Assembly (NCBI GenBank): GCA_020724955.1
Contig: DYFY01000008.1
Span: 1-34,999 of the forward strand
DNA length: 34,999 bases
DNA from: Candidatus Parvarchaeum sp.
GTDB lineage: Archaea; Nanobdellota; Nanobdellia; Pacearchaeales; GW2011-AR1
Direction: 5' to 3'
Under the pieces are notes generated by a model. That model did no database searches, had not been told where the DNA came from, and worked only from the letters and a program-made list of their open reading frames with translations. Each line of letters starts with the position of its first letter. Position 1 is the stretch's first letter. Positions 6,814 through 14,333 of this stretch are shown here, piece after piece. The position numbers were made by a program, and so were the translations under genes.

Positions 6814-7290
6814 TTAACTCTTCTTCCCCTGTTTAGCTTTCTTAACTCCTACGACCTTCCCACTCCTTCTGAAATGGCTTCTTGTCCTTTGTCCCCGGAC
6901 TGGAAGGTTATAAGCGTGCCTCATTCCTTTGTAGCTTTTTATTTTCTTCATTCTTTTTACGTCAAACTCTTTTGAAAGTTCAAGATTTATTCCAGTAAGA
7001 TGTTTGTCTTCACCATCAGAAAGATCGTTTTTTCTGTTTTTCATGAACGAGGGTATTGCAGGATTTTTTAACTCTTCTTCTATTCTCTTTATATCTTCCT
7101 TCTTTAAGTCAGACATTCTCAGATTTCTGTCGAGCTTCAGTTTCACACAAATAGCATTGGAAATAGCCCATGAAACTCCTTTTATTTTTGTCAGCCCTGC
7201 ATAGATTTTTCTGTCTCCCTTTACATCTTTTCCCAGAATTCTAACTAGAGAAACCGTTTCTTCCTGTGTTCTGCTTTCTTTTGCGCTCAT
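6814..7290 (-). CDS. rps13: Small subunit ribosomal protein uS13
   Basis: This 158-aa protein of the 30S head contacts the 50S subunit and P-site tRNA. VRILGKDVKGDRKIYAGLTK, the helix-hairpin-helix-like IKGVSWAISNAICVKL and the C-terminal LPVRGQRTRSHFRR are the family marks. Its start overlaps the DUF655 stop by 4 nt. In many archaea uS13 begins its own operon; here it follows DUF655 directly. Confidence 0.96.
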   Translation of the reverse strand: MSAKESRTQEETVSLVRILGKDVKGDRKIYAGLTKIKGVSWAISNAICVKLKLDRNLRMSDLKKEDIKRIEEELKNPAIPSFMKNRKNDLSDGEDKHLTGINLELSKEFDVKRMKKIKSYKGMRHAYNLPVRGQRTRSHFRRSGKVVGVKKAKQGKKS

Positions 7291-7826
7291 TTTACAAACA
7301 ATCTTTGTCTCGGAGAGTCAAGAATCTCTTCAAGGATTCTTTTCTCCACTGATTTTTTCGGGTCAGGAAGGCTCTTCACTCTTTCTTTTAAGTCGTGAAA
7401 AGATTCAAATTTCTTTTCCTCCCTCGCCTTCACTATTTCTATAGTGTGCTTTTTTCCAAAACCAGGAAGAAGCTCAAGTTGATGAAGCCTTGTATTAATG
7501 GCCTGAGCAGAATTAAAGAAATCAACAAATTCCTTTTCCTGCTCCGCAACTATCTTGGAGACAAACTCCTGTAATTGGATCTTTGCAGTTTCAGTTAATT
7601 TATCCTTGGGCAATCTTCCTCGGATAAAGTATATCTTATCTCTTTTCTGAGGGCCTATATAAACCTTTTCCTGAAGGCTAAAGCTGACTCCTCTTGTAGG
7701 AACAAGCTCAAGCAAAGCAAGGTGTTTTTCCCCGATTGCTTGCACAACCGGAGACATTCTCCTCTCTAAAGGATACCCATTCTGAAGATAATCTAGGACA
7801 ATAGCAAAATCGTCTTTTTCCGCCAT
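7287..7826 (-). CDS. DUF655 family protein (HhH nucleic-acid-binding)
   Basis: This 179-aa protein starts at the ATG at 7826, just past the rpoF stop; an in-frame TTG at 7832 would overlap that stop. An OB-like N-terminal part (AIVLDYLQNGYPLERR, KIYFIRGRLP) is followed by a helix-hairpin-helix segment LLPGFGKKHTIEIVKAREE. This is the archaeal DUF655 family, which typically follows rpl21e and rpoF, as it does here. The function is unproven; HhH motifs suggest binding of structured RNA or DNA. Confidence 0.88.
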   Translation of the reverse strand: MAEKDDFAIVLDYLQNGYPLERRMSPVVQAIGEKHLALLELVPTRGVSFSLQEKVYIGPQKRDKIYFIRGRLPKDKLTETAKIQLQEFVSKIVAEQEKEFVDFFNSAQAINTRLHQLELLPGFGKKHTIEIVKAREEKKFESFHDLKERVKSLPDPKKSVEKRILEEILDSPRQRLFVK

Positions 7827-7828
7827 TC

Positions 7829-8131
7829 TCAATACTTCTTGACAATCTCAACGATTGCATTTATTTCCTCCTCGGTCAGCGAAACATCATTAAAAATTTT
7901 GTTGACATCTTCAGAATCCTTCGGAAGAAAGTCAGCTACTTTCACGGCATGATCTTCCTTTATCTTTAAGTTGTTCAGCGAGAAAATTTCTTCCTTTAAT
8001 TCTTTCGACTTCTCTGGACTAAGCCTGCAGTACACTTTAATATAATTACTCAGGCTTTCATTCTCCGAAGGCATGCTTTTCACTATTTCTTTCACCTCTG
8101 CGAGGCTGACCGGCTTAATATCAAGAATCAT
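7829..8131 (-). CDS. rpoF: DNA-directed RNA polymerase subunit F (Rpb4)
   Basis: This 100-aa protein forms the stalk of RNA polymerase together with subunit E (Rpb7). The HRDC-like helical layout (VSLAEVKEIVKSM, YIKVYCRLSPEKSKELKEEI, DVSLTEEEINAIVEIVKKY) fits RpoF. It overlaps eL21 by 4 nt and precedes DUF655, the conserved archaeal gene order. Similarity in this family is weak, so context adds much of the certainty. Confidence 0.88.
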   Translation of the reverse strand: MILDIKPVSLAEVKEIVKSMPSENESLSNYIKVYCRLSPEKSKELKEEIFSLNNLKIKEDHAVKVADFLPKDSEDVNKIFNDVSLTEEEINAIVEIVKKY

Positions 8132-8382
8132 TTTATCCTCCTCAAATGAATTGGATTTACTATAAGCTTTTTCTGCTTGTTAAAATCACTTATCTCAATC
8201 ACATACGCTTTTCCTCTCTTCTCGAGAACTTTTCCTGTGCGGCCCTGCATTCTCTTCGGAAATCCAGGACTCTGCATAGCCAGTTCTCTGACTATCGCCA
8301 CCGACTCTCCCTCGTCAAATTCCTGAAAATACCTGCTGAGAGATATCTTTCCTTTCTGCCTTATTCTTTTCCTTTTAATCAT
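8128..8382 (-). CDS. rpl21e: Large subunit ribosomal protein eL21
   Basis: This 84-aa protein is the first gene of the operon. GKISLSRYFQEFDEGESVAI and PKRMQGRTGKVLEKRGKAY are typical of archaeal eL21 with an SH3-like fold. The ATG at 8382 has an AGGAG Shine-Dalgarno at 8389-8393 with 6-nt spacing. This contrasts with the leaderless starts elsewhere in the window. Confidence 0.95.
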   Translation of the reverse strand: MIKRKRIRQKGKISLSRYFQEFDEGESVAIVRELAMQSPGFPKRMQGRTGKVLEKRGKAYVIEISDFNKQKKLIVNPIHLRRIK

Positions 8383-8388
8383 AGTCTT

Positions 8389-8425
8389 CTCCTAGTAATA
8401 ACCTGAGGATAGCAGTTTAAAAACC
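8389..8425 (-). promoter_or_regulatory. Promoter and ribosome binding site of the eL21 operon
   Basis: GGTTTTTAAACT (8414-8425) is a TATA-like element centred 37 nt before the eL21 ATG. With a 26-nt TATA-to-start distance this predicts a leader of about 10-12 nt that just includes AGGAG (8389-8393). It appears to drive the whole 11-gene operon down to 3442. Confidence 0.5.
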
Positions 8426-8440
8426 TTTTTCTTAGCAGAA

Positions 8441-8620
8441 TTAGCTGGCAATACCTATATTTCCCTGATTGAGATCCCCGCTGTCTCTGGCAGCGTTCAT
8501 GTTGTCTTTTATCGCTTGAAACATTTTTTCACCCCAGACGCTTATTCCGCATCTCTCGCATACATCTACAGCATTTTCTCCGCTTAGTTCTGCAGAACAA
8601 TAAACGCATTTTTTCGCCAT
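8441..8620 (-). CDS. 59-aa zinc-ribbon protein
   Basis: The reading frame from the ATG at 8620 to the TAA at 8441 encodes 59 residues. The N-terminus has MAKKCVYCSAEL and then VDVCERCGI, giving two CxxC pairs (C5/C8 and C21/C24) that should bind one zinc ion. The rest, VWGEKMFQAIKDNMNAARDSG, looks like an amphipathic helix. A TATA element ATTTATATAC (8646-8655) sits about 30 nt upstream. The gene lies between the eL21 operon promoter and a divergent surface-protein gene. The family was not recognised; zinc ribbons of this kind often act in RNA or protein binding. Confidence 0.8.
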   Translation of the reverse strand: MAKKCVYCSAELSGENAVDVCERCGISVWGEKMFQAIKDNMNAARDSGDLNQGNIGIAS

Positions 8621-8645
8621 TTTAAAGCGCTTCTAAATTTTTAAG

Positions 8646-8676
8646 GTATATAAATATTTAGGGAAACTTTTAAAAC
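8646..8676. promoter_or_regulatory. Divergent promoters, zinc-ribbon gene and surface-protein gene
   Basis: The minus-strand ATTTATATAC (8646-8655) is about 30 nt before the ATG at 8620. The plus-strand CTTTTAAAAC (8667-8676) is about 26 nt before the ATG at 8698. Both predict leaderless or nearly leaderless mRNAs. Confidence 0.5.
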
Positions 8677-8697
8677 CAGATATGTTTATAGGTATTT

Positions 8698-9609
8698 ATG
8701 AAAAGAGGAATAATTTTTTTCACGGCTTTTTTTGTGTTATCCGCAGCTCTTGCTTCCTCGCAGATTTTGCCTTCTTGCAATCTGGAGGCGAAGCTTGTTA
8801 GCCAGGACCCCTACCCTGCAATACAAGGAGATTACGTAAAGCTTATTTTCCAGCTTTCAGGCAATGGAGTAACAAACCCATCTTGTGGAAAAATTTATTT
8901 TGAGCTCGCGGAAAATTTTCCGATTTCTTTTGATCCTGGAGCGAGCAGAGTTTCTGTAATCCAGTCCGGAAGTTATTCGCAAGGGTTCCAGTCTTTTGTT
9001 CTTTTCCCTTATAAAGTAAGAGTTGATCCAGATGCTCTGGACGGAGAAAACACTTTGGAAGTCTTTTATTCTTCTAATTACGGCTCAAACACCTTGCTTA
9101 AAAAAGAAGAATTTAACTTTACGGTCGAGGATGTAAGAACAGATTTTGAAGTTTCAATAAAAGACTATGAAAAATCAACAAACACAATGACTTTTGAAAT
9201 TCTCAACATAGGAAAAGCAGATGTGGACGCCCTCACAGCTGAAATTCCGAAGCAGGAAAACATAGAAGTAAAGGGTTCAAACAGAAACATCATTGGAAGT
9301 CTGGATTCCAGCGAGGACACTACTTTTGATTTTGAAGCAATTCCAAAAAAAGGAGAAATTCTGGTTAATCTCTTATATACAGATAAAACAGGAGCCAGAA
9401 GGTCATTAGAGAAAAAAATTTTATTTGAACCTTCTTATTTTGAGGGAAGATCTCGAGATAATTCAGGAATCTCATTGACCTGGATAATAATAATTATTGC
9501 AGTGGTGATAGCAGGAGTGGTTTTAGCAAGGAACAGAATCAGGAGAAGAAAATTGCATCATCTTAAACATCACAGCCTGAAGCACCACTCCCATCATGAC
9601 AAGCCGTAA
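8698..9609 (+). CDS. Secreted, C-terminally anchored surface protein with His-rich tail
   Basis: This is a 303-aa protein. Residues 1-20 form a signal peptide (ending around ALASSQ). The body is beta-rich and resembles the COG1361-type S-layer/NEW3-like domains of archaeal surface proteins (for example YEKSTNTMTFEILNIGKADV). A hydrophobic helix follows (SLTWIIIIIAVVIAGVVLA, about 262-280), then a short cytoplasmic tail RIRRRKLHHLKHHSLKHHSH with eight His. The gene converges on a MacB-like ABC transporter operon. In related archaea such COG1361 proteins are encoded with these ABC genes, so a joint envelope role is plausible. A metal-binding role for the tail is inference. Confidence 0.65.
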   Translation: MKRGIIFFTAFFVLSAALASSQILPSCNLEAKLVSQDPYPAIQGDYVKLIFQLSGNGVTNPSCGKIYFELAENFPISFDPGASRVSVIQSGSYSQGFQSFVLFPYKVRVDPDALDGENTLEVFYSSNYGSNTLLKKEEFNFTVEDVRTDFEVSIKDYEKSTNTMTFEILNIGKADVDALTAEIPKQENIEVKGSNRNIIGSLDSSEDTTFDFEAIPKKGEILVNLLYTDKTGARRSLEKKILFEPSYFEGRSRDNSGISLTWIIIIIAVVIAGVVLARNRIRRRKLHHLKHHSLKHHSHHDKP

Positions 9610-9621
9610 CATACTACAACT

Positions 9622-9658
9622 GACGATGCGCAAAACCTAAATTTATCGTCTGCTATTT
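9622..9658. repeat. Small palindromic dispersed repeat, copy A
   Basis: GACGAT (9622-9627) can pair with ATCGTC (9645-9650). The right part TCGTCTGCTATTT (9646-9658) is identical to 30325-30337 in copy B. Between the arms both copies carry GC-CAAAA followed by a C-rich stretch and a T-rich stretch. It lies between convergent gene ends, where it could act as a terminator or be a small repeat element. Confidence 0.5.
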
Positions 9659-9682
9659 TTGCCTTTGGAATTATCCATAAAT

Positions 9683-10891
9683 TTATTCATATCTTAGAGC
9701 ATCAGTAGGTCTTGTCTTTGAAGCTCTTAGTGCAGGCCATGTTCCGGATATCGCTCCAGTTACACCTGCGAAAAGAATTAATCCTATAAACAATATCGGA
9801 GAAAAGTTTGGATTTAAAAATCCATATCCTGCTCTTTTAAGAAATTCAGCTCCTGCGTAGCTTATAAAAAAACCAAATATTACTCCCAACACGCCTGCCA
9901 CAAGCCCTAAGAATGCAGATTCAAAGAGAAATATCTTCACCACCTCGGAATTTTTCGCCCCGATAGCTTTCATCACCCCAATTTCCTTCTTTCTCTCGAG
10001 AGTTGAAGTAACCATTGTGTTGGCAGTATTAACTGCAGAAACGAGAACCGAAACAAGTGCTATCGCGATAACAAAAACAACTATAAATAAAAGAATTCTG
10101 TTAAATTGCTCAAGCAAATCTTCAAACGACTGGACAAAAAAATCTTCTTTTCCTTTTTCAAGGTTTCTGGATTTTCTCACGCTGTCCTCCACTTTTTCTA
10201 TAATTTCTTCTATTCTTTCAGAATCAACTTCGGCGATAATCCAGTTGAATCCGGTTGAATTGCCTCTGTAAATTTCAAGAAAATCATCGTGGGTTATGTA
10301 AATGTTAGAATCATCTTGCGGGTTTCCCACAGCGTCAAAAAATCCAACTATTTTGAGCTCTTTTCCGTTGAGTTCTATTCTGTCATTAATGTCAGATTGT
10401 TCAGAAAAAATTTTGTCCTTTAAAAGATAATTGTATCCCAATACAGCCTTTCCTGAATCTCCTGACCTTAGCTCTCTTCCCTTTGCTATTTTTGTCCCGA
10501 ACATTTCGATTACAAGGGGTTTTTCCGGATCATAGGAAATTGCCCAGACGAACCTAAGTTCTTTATTTTTTCTAACTTCGGCAGGCTTGAAATAAACGCC
10601 AGAAGCTTCAATAACTCCTGAAGTTTTGTCCACTGCTTCCAGATCTTCCTCGCTGAGAGCAAAAGTATCATCCAGCCCAGGAGGGCCAACTCCCTTGGGT
10701 TGTATGTTGATTTTATCCACTGTTGATTCGGTTTTCAGACTTTCAATATAATTTATCAGGCCTAATCCAAAGCTTATAAATATAAAAATTGTAATTATTC
10801 CGACAAAAATAGAAAGGATGGTAAGGAAGCTTCTGGACTTTCTCTGAATTAAATTTCTCAACGAGTATACAATGCTTTCTTTGCTTATCAT
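9683..10891 (-). CDS. ABC transporter permease, MacB/FtsX type
   Basis: This is a 402-aa protein with one membrane helix near the N-terminus (SFLTILSIFVGIITIFIFIS), an extracytoplasmic MacB-PCD-like domain (about 45-255) and three C-terminal helices forming an FtsX domain. ERKKEIGVMKAIGAKNSEVV between the first two of these is the coupling region that meets the ATPase. Its start abuts the stop of the upstream paralogue at 10892. It should form a heterodimer with that paralogue, energised by the ATPase at 12119. Such transporters move lipids, lipoproteins or peptides or act mechanically; the substrate here is unknown. Confidence 0.88.
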   Translation of the reverse strand: MISKESIVYSLRNLIQRKSRSFLTILSIFVGIITIFIFISFGLGLINYIESLKTESTVDKINIQPKGVGPPGLDDTFALSEEDLEAVDKTSGVIEASGVYFKPAEVRKNKELRFVWAISYDPEKPLVIEMFGTKIAKGRELRSGDSGKAVLGYNYLLKDKIFSEQSDINDRIELNGKELKIVGFFDAVGNPQDDSNIYITHDDFLEIYRGNSTGFNWIIAEVDSERIEEIIEKVEDSVRKSRNLEKGKEDFFVQSFEDLLEQFNRILLFIVVFVIAIALVSVLVSAVNTANTMVTSTLERKKEIGVMKAIGAKNSEVVKIFLFESAFLGLVAGVLGVIFGFFISYAGAEFLKRAGYGFLNPNFSPILFIGLILFAGVTGAISGTWPALRASKTRPTDALRYE

Positions 10892-12109
10892 TTAGCTCCT
10901 TAATGCTTTAACTGGATGTTGTTTTGCCGCTCTCAGTGCCGGAGTTATGCCTGCTATAGATCCGATAAGAAAACTACCAATTAAAGAGAGAAATATAAGT
11001 ATTAAATCTATTTTAGGGGATGCAGATGAACCGAGAAAGCTGTTTATCCCAATTGTTCCAAAGAATCCTATAATTATGCCAAAAAATATTCCTGCGATTC
11101 CGCCGACAAGCCCAAGCAGACCGGATTCTATAAAAAACTGAAAAAAGATGTCAGAATTTTTCGCCCCGATAGCTTTCATCACCCCAATTTCCTTCTTTCT
11201 CTCCAACACAGATGTAGTCATAGTATTTACAATTCCAATCGCTCCGACTACAATAGCTACAAAAGCTATTAAAACTATAAATGCCTGAACACCTCCGAGA
11301 ACTTGGTCAACTGTTTCAAGCTCAGCTTCAGGAGTTGAAACCTCAAAATCTTCTTCTCCTTCCTCAACATTTCTTCTTTCTCTTAATAACTTTTCTATGT
11401 CTTCCTTGACTTTTTCTATTTCTCCTTTATCCTTTATTTTTACAGCTATTAGATCAACTTTATCTCCATACCCTGCCAATGCTTCAAGATCGTTCTCATT
11501 CATGTGCACAACGTTATCGAAGATAAAACTCCCCTTTTTCTCCGTAATTCCTACAACTTCAAATGTTTTGTCTGATATTCTAACCTTATTTCCGACTTTT
11601 ACAGGGTTGCTAAGCCCGGCTTTTTCAGTCAGAAAATTATTTCCCAGAACAACTTTTCCAATGTCCCGATCTTTTAGAAGCCTGCCTTCCACAGGATTAA
11701 TGTTCAATTCCTCGTACACAAATTTCCTGTCTTCCCCATCCGGGATAGACATTATCACTCCGAAAATAACTTCATCTTTAAACTCCAGCTTTCCTGTCGG
11801 AATATTTCTTCTGACAGCTCTTTCAACACCATTCAATTTTTCAATAGCTTCAACATCTTCCAATCTAAGCGGATTTGTTACTCCGCTTCCAGGCGGGCCA
11901 AAGGCATTGACTCCTCCGGCCTGCACGCTAATGACTTCTGTAGAGGAAATTCCAAATTGTGAGATAACAGCGGTGCGGAGCCCGTTGCCAAGAGTGATGA
12001 GCGCAATCACAGCAGTTATCCCTATCAGAATTCCAAGAAGAGTGAGGTAACTGCGCAATCCTCTTCTTTTTAGATTTTTTACCGCCAGACCCGCATAATC
12101 TTTAATCAT
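10892..12109 (-). CDS. ABC transporter permease, MacB/FtsX type (paralogue)
   Basis: This 405-aa paralogue has the same layout as the permease downstream: an N-terminal helix (LRSYLTLLGILIGITAVIAL), a MacB-PCD-like domain, and three C-terminal helices with ERKKEIGVMKAIGAKNSDIF at the coupling region. The C-terminal GITPALRAAKQHPVKALRS is the typical FtsX end. It lies 9 nt after the ATPase gene. A 50-bp segment around the coupling region (11154-11203) is identical in DNA to the other permease (9948-9997), although the proteins are diverged elsewhere. Confidence 0.88.
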   Translation of the reverse strand: MIKDYAGLAVKNLKRRGLRSYLTLLGILIGITAVIALITLGNGLRTAVISQFGISSTEVISVQAGGVNAFGPPGSGVTNPLRLEDVEAIEKLNGVERAVRRNIPTGKLEFKDEVIFGVIMSIPDGEDRKFVYEELNINPVEGRLLKDRDIGKVVLGNNFLTEKAGLSNPVKVGNKVRISDKTFEVVGITEKKGSFIFDNVVHMNENDLEALAGYGDKVDLIAVKIKDKGEIEKVKEDIEKLLRERRNVEEGEEDFEVSTPEAELETVDQVLGGVQAFIVLIAFVAIVVGAIGIVNTMTTSVLERKKEIGVMKAIGAKNSDIFFQFFIESGLLGLVGGIAGIFFGIIIGFFGTIGINSFLGSSASPKIDLILIFLSLIGSFLIGSIAGITPALRAAKQHPVKALRS

Positions 12110-12118
12110 GAATAAAAT

Positions 12119-12835
12119 TTATCTTGCTTTTTTAGTTTTAGTGGTTTTTTCGATTTTCCCATCTTTCATCCAATAAACAATTTTGGCATGCTCTTTTGCA
12201 AGCTCTGGATCGTGAGTAACCATTATTATTGTTTTTCCTTTCCGGTTGAACTCCTCCAGAAAATTCATAACTTTTTCTCCTGTCTTAGTATCGAGGTTTC
12301 CAGTAGGCTCATCGGCAAGAATTACATCTGGGTCGTTTGCCAATGCTCTGGCTATAGCCACCCTTTGTTGTTGGCCTCCTGAAAGTTGGTTGGGGTAATG
12401 ATTTTTTCTGTCTGTCAATTCAACTAATTCAAGTAGTTTTTCAGCCTTCAACTCTCTCTCATCAATACGCAGGCCCTGAAAAAGCATGGGAAGCATGATG
12501 TTTTCTTTGGCAGTCAAGTTAGGAATCAGATTAAAACTTTGAAATATAAATCCTATTTTTTTCCCTCTTATCTGGGCAAGACTCGATTCACTTAATCTGG
12601 CTATATTGTGCCCGTCGAGATATATTTCTCCATCTGTTGGCAGATCCAGGCTTCCAACTAAATTCATAGTAGTGCTTTTGCCGCTCCCGGAAGGACCCAT
12701 TATGGCTACAAAGTCGCCATGATTTATTACCATGTCAACCCCATCAACAGCTTTAACAATATTCTCTCCCATGAAATAATATTTTTTTACACCTTCCAAG
12801 CGGATAACTTCTCTTTTTCCCTTTGCCATTAACAT
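12119..12835 (-). CDS. ABC transporter ATP-binding protein, LolD/MacB type
   Basis: This is a 238-aa ATPase subunit. Walker A GPSGSGKS is at 47-54, the Q-loop Gln near 99, the signature LSGGQ at 151-155, Walker B VILADE at 171-176 followed by PTGNLD, and the switch His in VTHD at 208. The PTGNLD and GKKIGFIFQSFNLIPNLTAK motifs place it in the LolD/MacB/FtsE group that pairs with FtsX-type permeases, exactly those encoded downstream. ATGs at 12835 and 12829 are both possible starts. A TATA-like TTATAAAC lies near 12871-12878. Confidence 0.93.
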   Translation of the reverse strand: MLMAKGKREVIRLEGVKKYYFMGENIVKAVDGVDMVINHGDFVAIMGPSGSGKSTTMNLVGSLDLPTDGEIYLDGHNIARLSESSLAQIRGKKIGFIFQSFNLIPNLTAKENIMLPMLFQGLRIDERELKAEKLLELVELTDRKNHYPNQLSGGQQQRVAIARALANDPDVILADEPTGNLDTKTGEKVMNFLEEFNRKGKTIIMVTHDPELAKEHAKIVYWMKDGKIEKTTKTKKAR

Positions 12836-12886
12836 CCCAAGTTAATCACTCTTTAAGAATTTTTGCTGTTTATAAGATTCCTTCAG

Positions 12887-13744
12887 TCACCTAAACAAAA
12901 TAGGGGTGACAAAAACTTCAATCAGGGCGGCAAGAAACAGCACAACAACGGCTACAATTATCAGATTCAAGGAATCCTGCAGCACCTCCCAGAATTTTTC
13001 AGAGCCAACCTCGTGTTTTATCACAGCTACTGAAACAATGCCTCCGGCTATCGCCGCGACAAAATAAGAAGCTATTTCAGGAAGCCCGTGAATCATATAT
13101 CTAAAAAGCCCTATTGGCAAAGAGCTGAGGCTGGACTGCGAAAATATCCCTACTGCTGCAGCTATTACGCTTGCATTCCACGCAAGGATAAATATGACTC
13201 CCGCCCCAAACACGAGAGAGAAAATAAGAGTAAACATCAAAACATAAATGTTATTCGCAAAAATCAGAAACAGCCTCTCAGCGCTTGTAGTAAACGCTGT
13301 TGTTGAAGTGCTCTTAACTCCATATTGCTCAACGCACTCCTGAAAATTTCCCGGACGGTTTATAAGGCAGTAAGTGTCTATCTGGGCTTTGAAGCTGTCC
13401 GTGCTTGGAAGGAGGATGTACCAAAAAGAAAAAGCAACGACAAAGCCGAAAAACAGCCAGAGAAAAGCCCACAAAGCTTTTTCGTGTTCCCTAAGCAGTC
13501 TCAGCATGCCTATATTCTGAGTTATTTTTTCCTCCTCCAGCTTTATCAGATAATACACAAACGGCATAGAAAACATAACGCTGAAAGTCACTATAAGGAT
13601 TCCAGAATAGTTGGAAAGCACAGCGTCCTGGGCGAAAATCCAGTTTACGAGAATGACTGATATGCTTGCATAAAAAGCCCCTACAAAAAATAGCTCCCAA
13701 GGTCTTCTTTCCGCTTTCCGAGGGCTTATTAGCATCTCTAACAT
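12887..13744 (-). CDS. SpoIIM/DUF95 family membrane protein
   Basis: This is a 285-aa protein with about six hydrophobic segments. The C-terminal part, with IFILAWNASVIAAAVGIF, then YMIHGLPEIASYFVAAIAGG, is the hallmark of the stage II sporulation protein M (DUF95) family, which is widespread in archaea as integral membrane proteins of unclear function. The polar extracytoplasmic segment has two Cys (TYCLINRPGNFQECVEQYG), possibly a disulfide. The first ATG at 13744 lies about 26 nt from a TATTTAAG element (around 13766-13775), which supports it over the ATG at 13735. Confidence 0.8.
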   Translation of the reverse strand: MLEMLISPRKAERRPWELFFVGAFYASISVILVNWIFAQDAVLSNYSGILIVTFSVMFSMPFVYYLIKLEEEKITQNIGMLRLLREHEKALWAFLWLFFGFVVAFSFWYILLPSTDSFKAQIDTYCLINRPGNFQECVEQYGVKSTSTTAFTTSAERLFLIFANNIYVLMFTLIFSLVFGAGVIFILAWNASVIAAAVGIFSQSSLSSLPIGLFRYMIHGLPEIASYFVAAIAGGIVSVAVIKHEVGSEKFWEVLQDSLNLIIVAVVVLFLAALIEVFVTPILFR

Positions 13745-13941
13745 AGCTTTTTATTTCTAACTTAACTTAAATATGTTTCTCTGAAGTTCAGCTTTTCAAT
13801 TATAAATGTCATCATAGCATTTCCATGGCAATTATCCTGAAAGACAAAAACATAAATTCGGCATATCAACTATATTTTAACAAACTGATGTGCCAAATCA
13901 AGCAATAGTTTGCGAACAATCTGAATTCTGCCTGGAGAAAT
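13745..13941. other. Intergenic stretch between prefoldin alpha and SpoIIM genes
   Basis: This 197-nt gap holds the SpoIIM promoter (TATTTAAG, around 13766-13775). It also holds a 15-nt copy (13817-13831) of a sequence found near the 3' end of pfdA (13974-13988), with weaker similarity continuing for about 25 nt, and a T-rich stretch that may terminate the secY-DUF106-pfdA transcript. No convincing gene was seen. Confidence 0.5.
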
Positions 13942-14322
13942 CTATTTTTCCTCCAGTTTTCTTATAATGTCCTGCATTTCCATGGCAAGAGATTCAAGCA
14001 TTTCTTGCAGCTGGATTTTCAACTCGCCGAGCTTTCTCACTTGATTTTCTATTATTCTCTCTGCTTCCTCAGGAGTTTTTTTGACAAGAATTCCTGCTCC
14101 AACATCTACAAAAAAATTCCTTTCTTTCAACTCCGATTTAATGTAAACCCCTTTGCCGACCGATGCAAAAATTTCATTTTCTTTTCTTTTTTCAAGTTCC
14201 TTCAAAGACTCGCCGAAAAGTTTAAGCTCATTGCTCTGCTGAATTATTATCTGAAGCTGCTCCTCCAGCGAGTTTGATTCCTGATACTTTTCCTGCAGAA
14301 TCTGGATATTTTCTTCATCCAT
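13942..14322 (-). CDS. pfdA: Prefoldin subunit alpha
   Basis: This is a 126-aa subunit of the hexameric prefoldin chaperone that hands nascent proteins to the thermosome. Two long coiled-coil helices flank a central hairpin region (ASVGKGVYIKSELKERNFFV, VDVGAGILVKKTPEEA) that matches the alpha type. The start at 14322 is chosen because AGAGGAG lies about 6 nt upstream; a GTG at 14337 would overlap the previous gene. It follows DUF106 by 11 nt and is the last gene downstream of secY, an order that links insertion and folding. Confidence 0.9.
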   Translation of the reverse strand: MDEENIQILQEKYQESNSLEEQLQIIIQQSNELKLFGESLKELEKRKENEIFASVGKGVYIKSELKERNFFVDVGAGILVKKTPEEAERIIENQVRKLGELKIQLQEMLESLAMEMQDIIRKLEEK

Positions 14323-14333
14323 AAAATCTCCTC

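Noticed and set aside
13780-13820. Possible box C/D sRNA on the minus strand (C box ATGATGA at 13809-13815, CTGA downstream)
   Set aside because: No convincing C' box or second D box at proper spacing, so the match is probably chance.
13825-13908. A 27-aa plus-strand frame with an AT-rich element about 24 nt upstream
   Set aside because: It is very short with no recognisable features, and part of it overlaps sequence similar to the pfdA 3' end; no conservation can be seen here.
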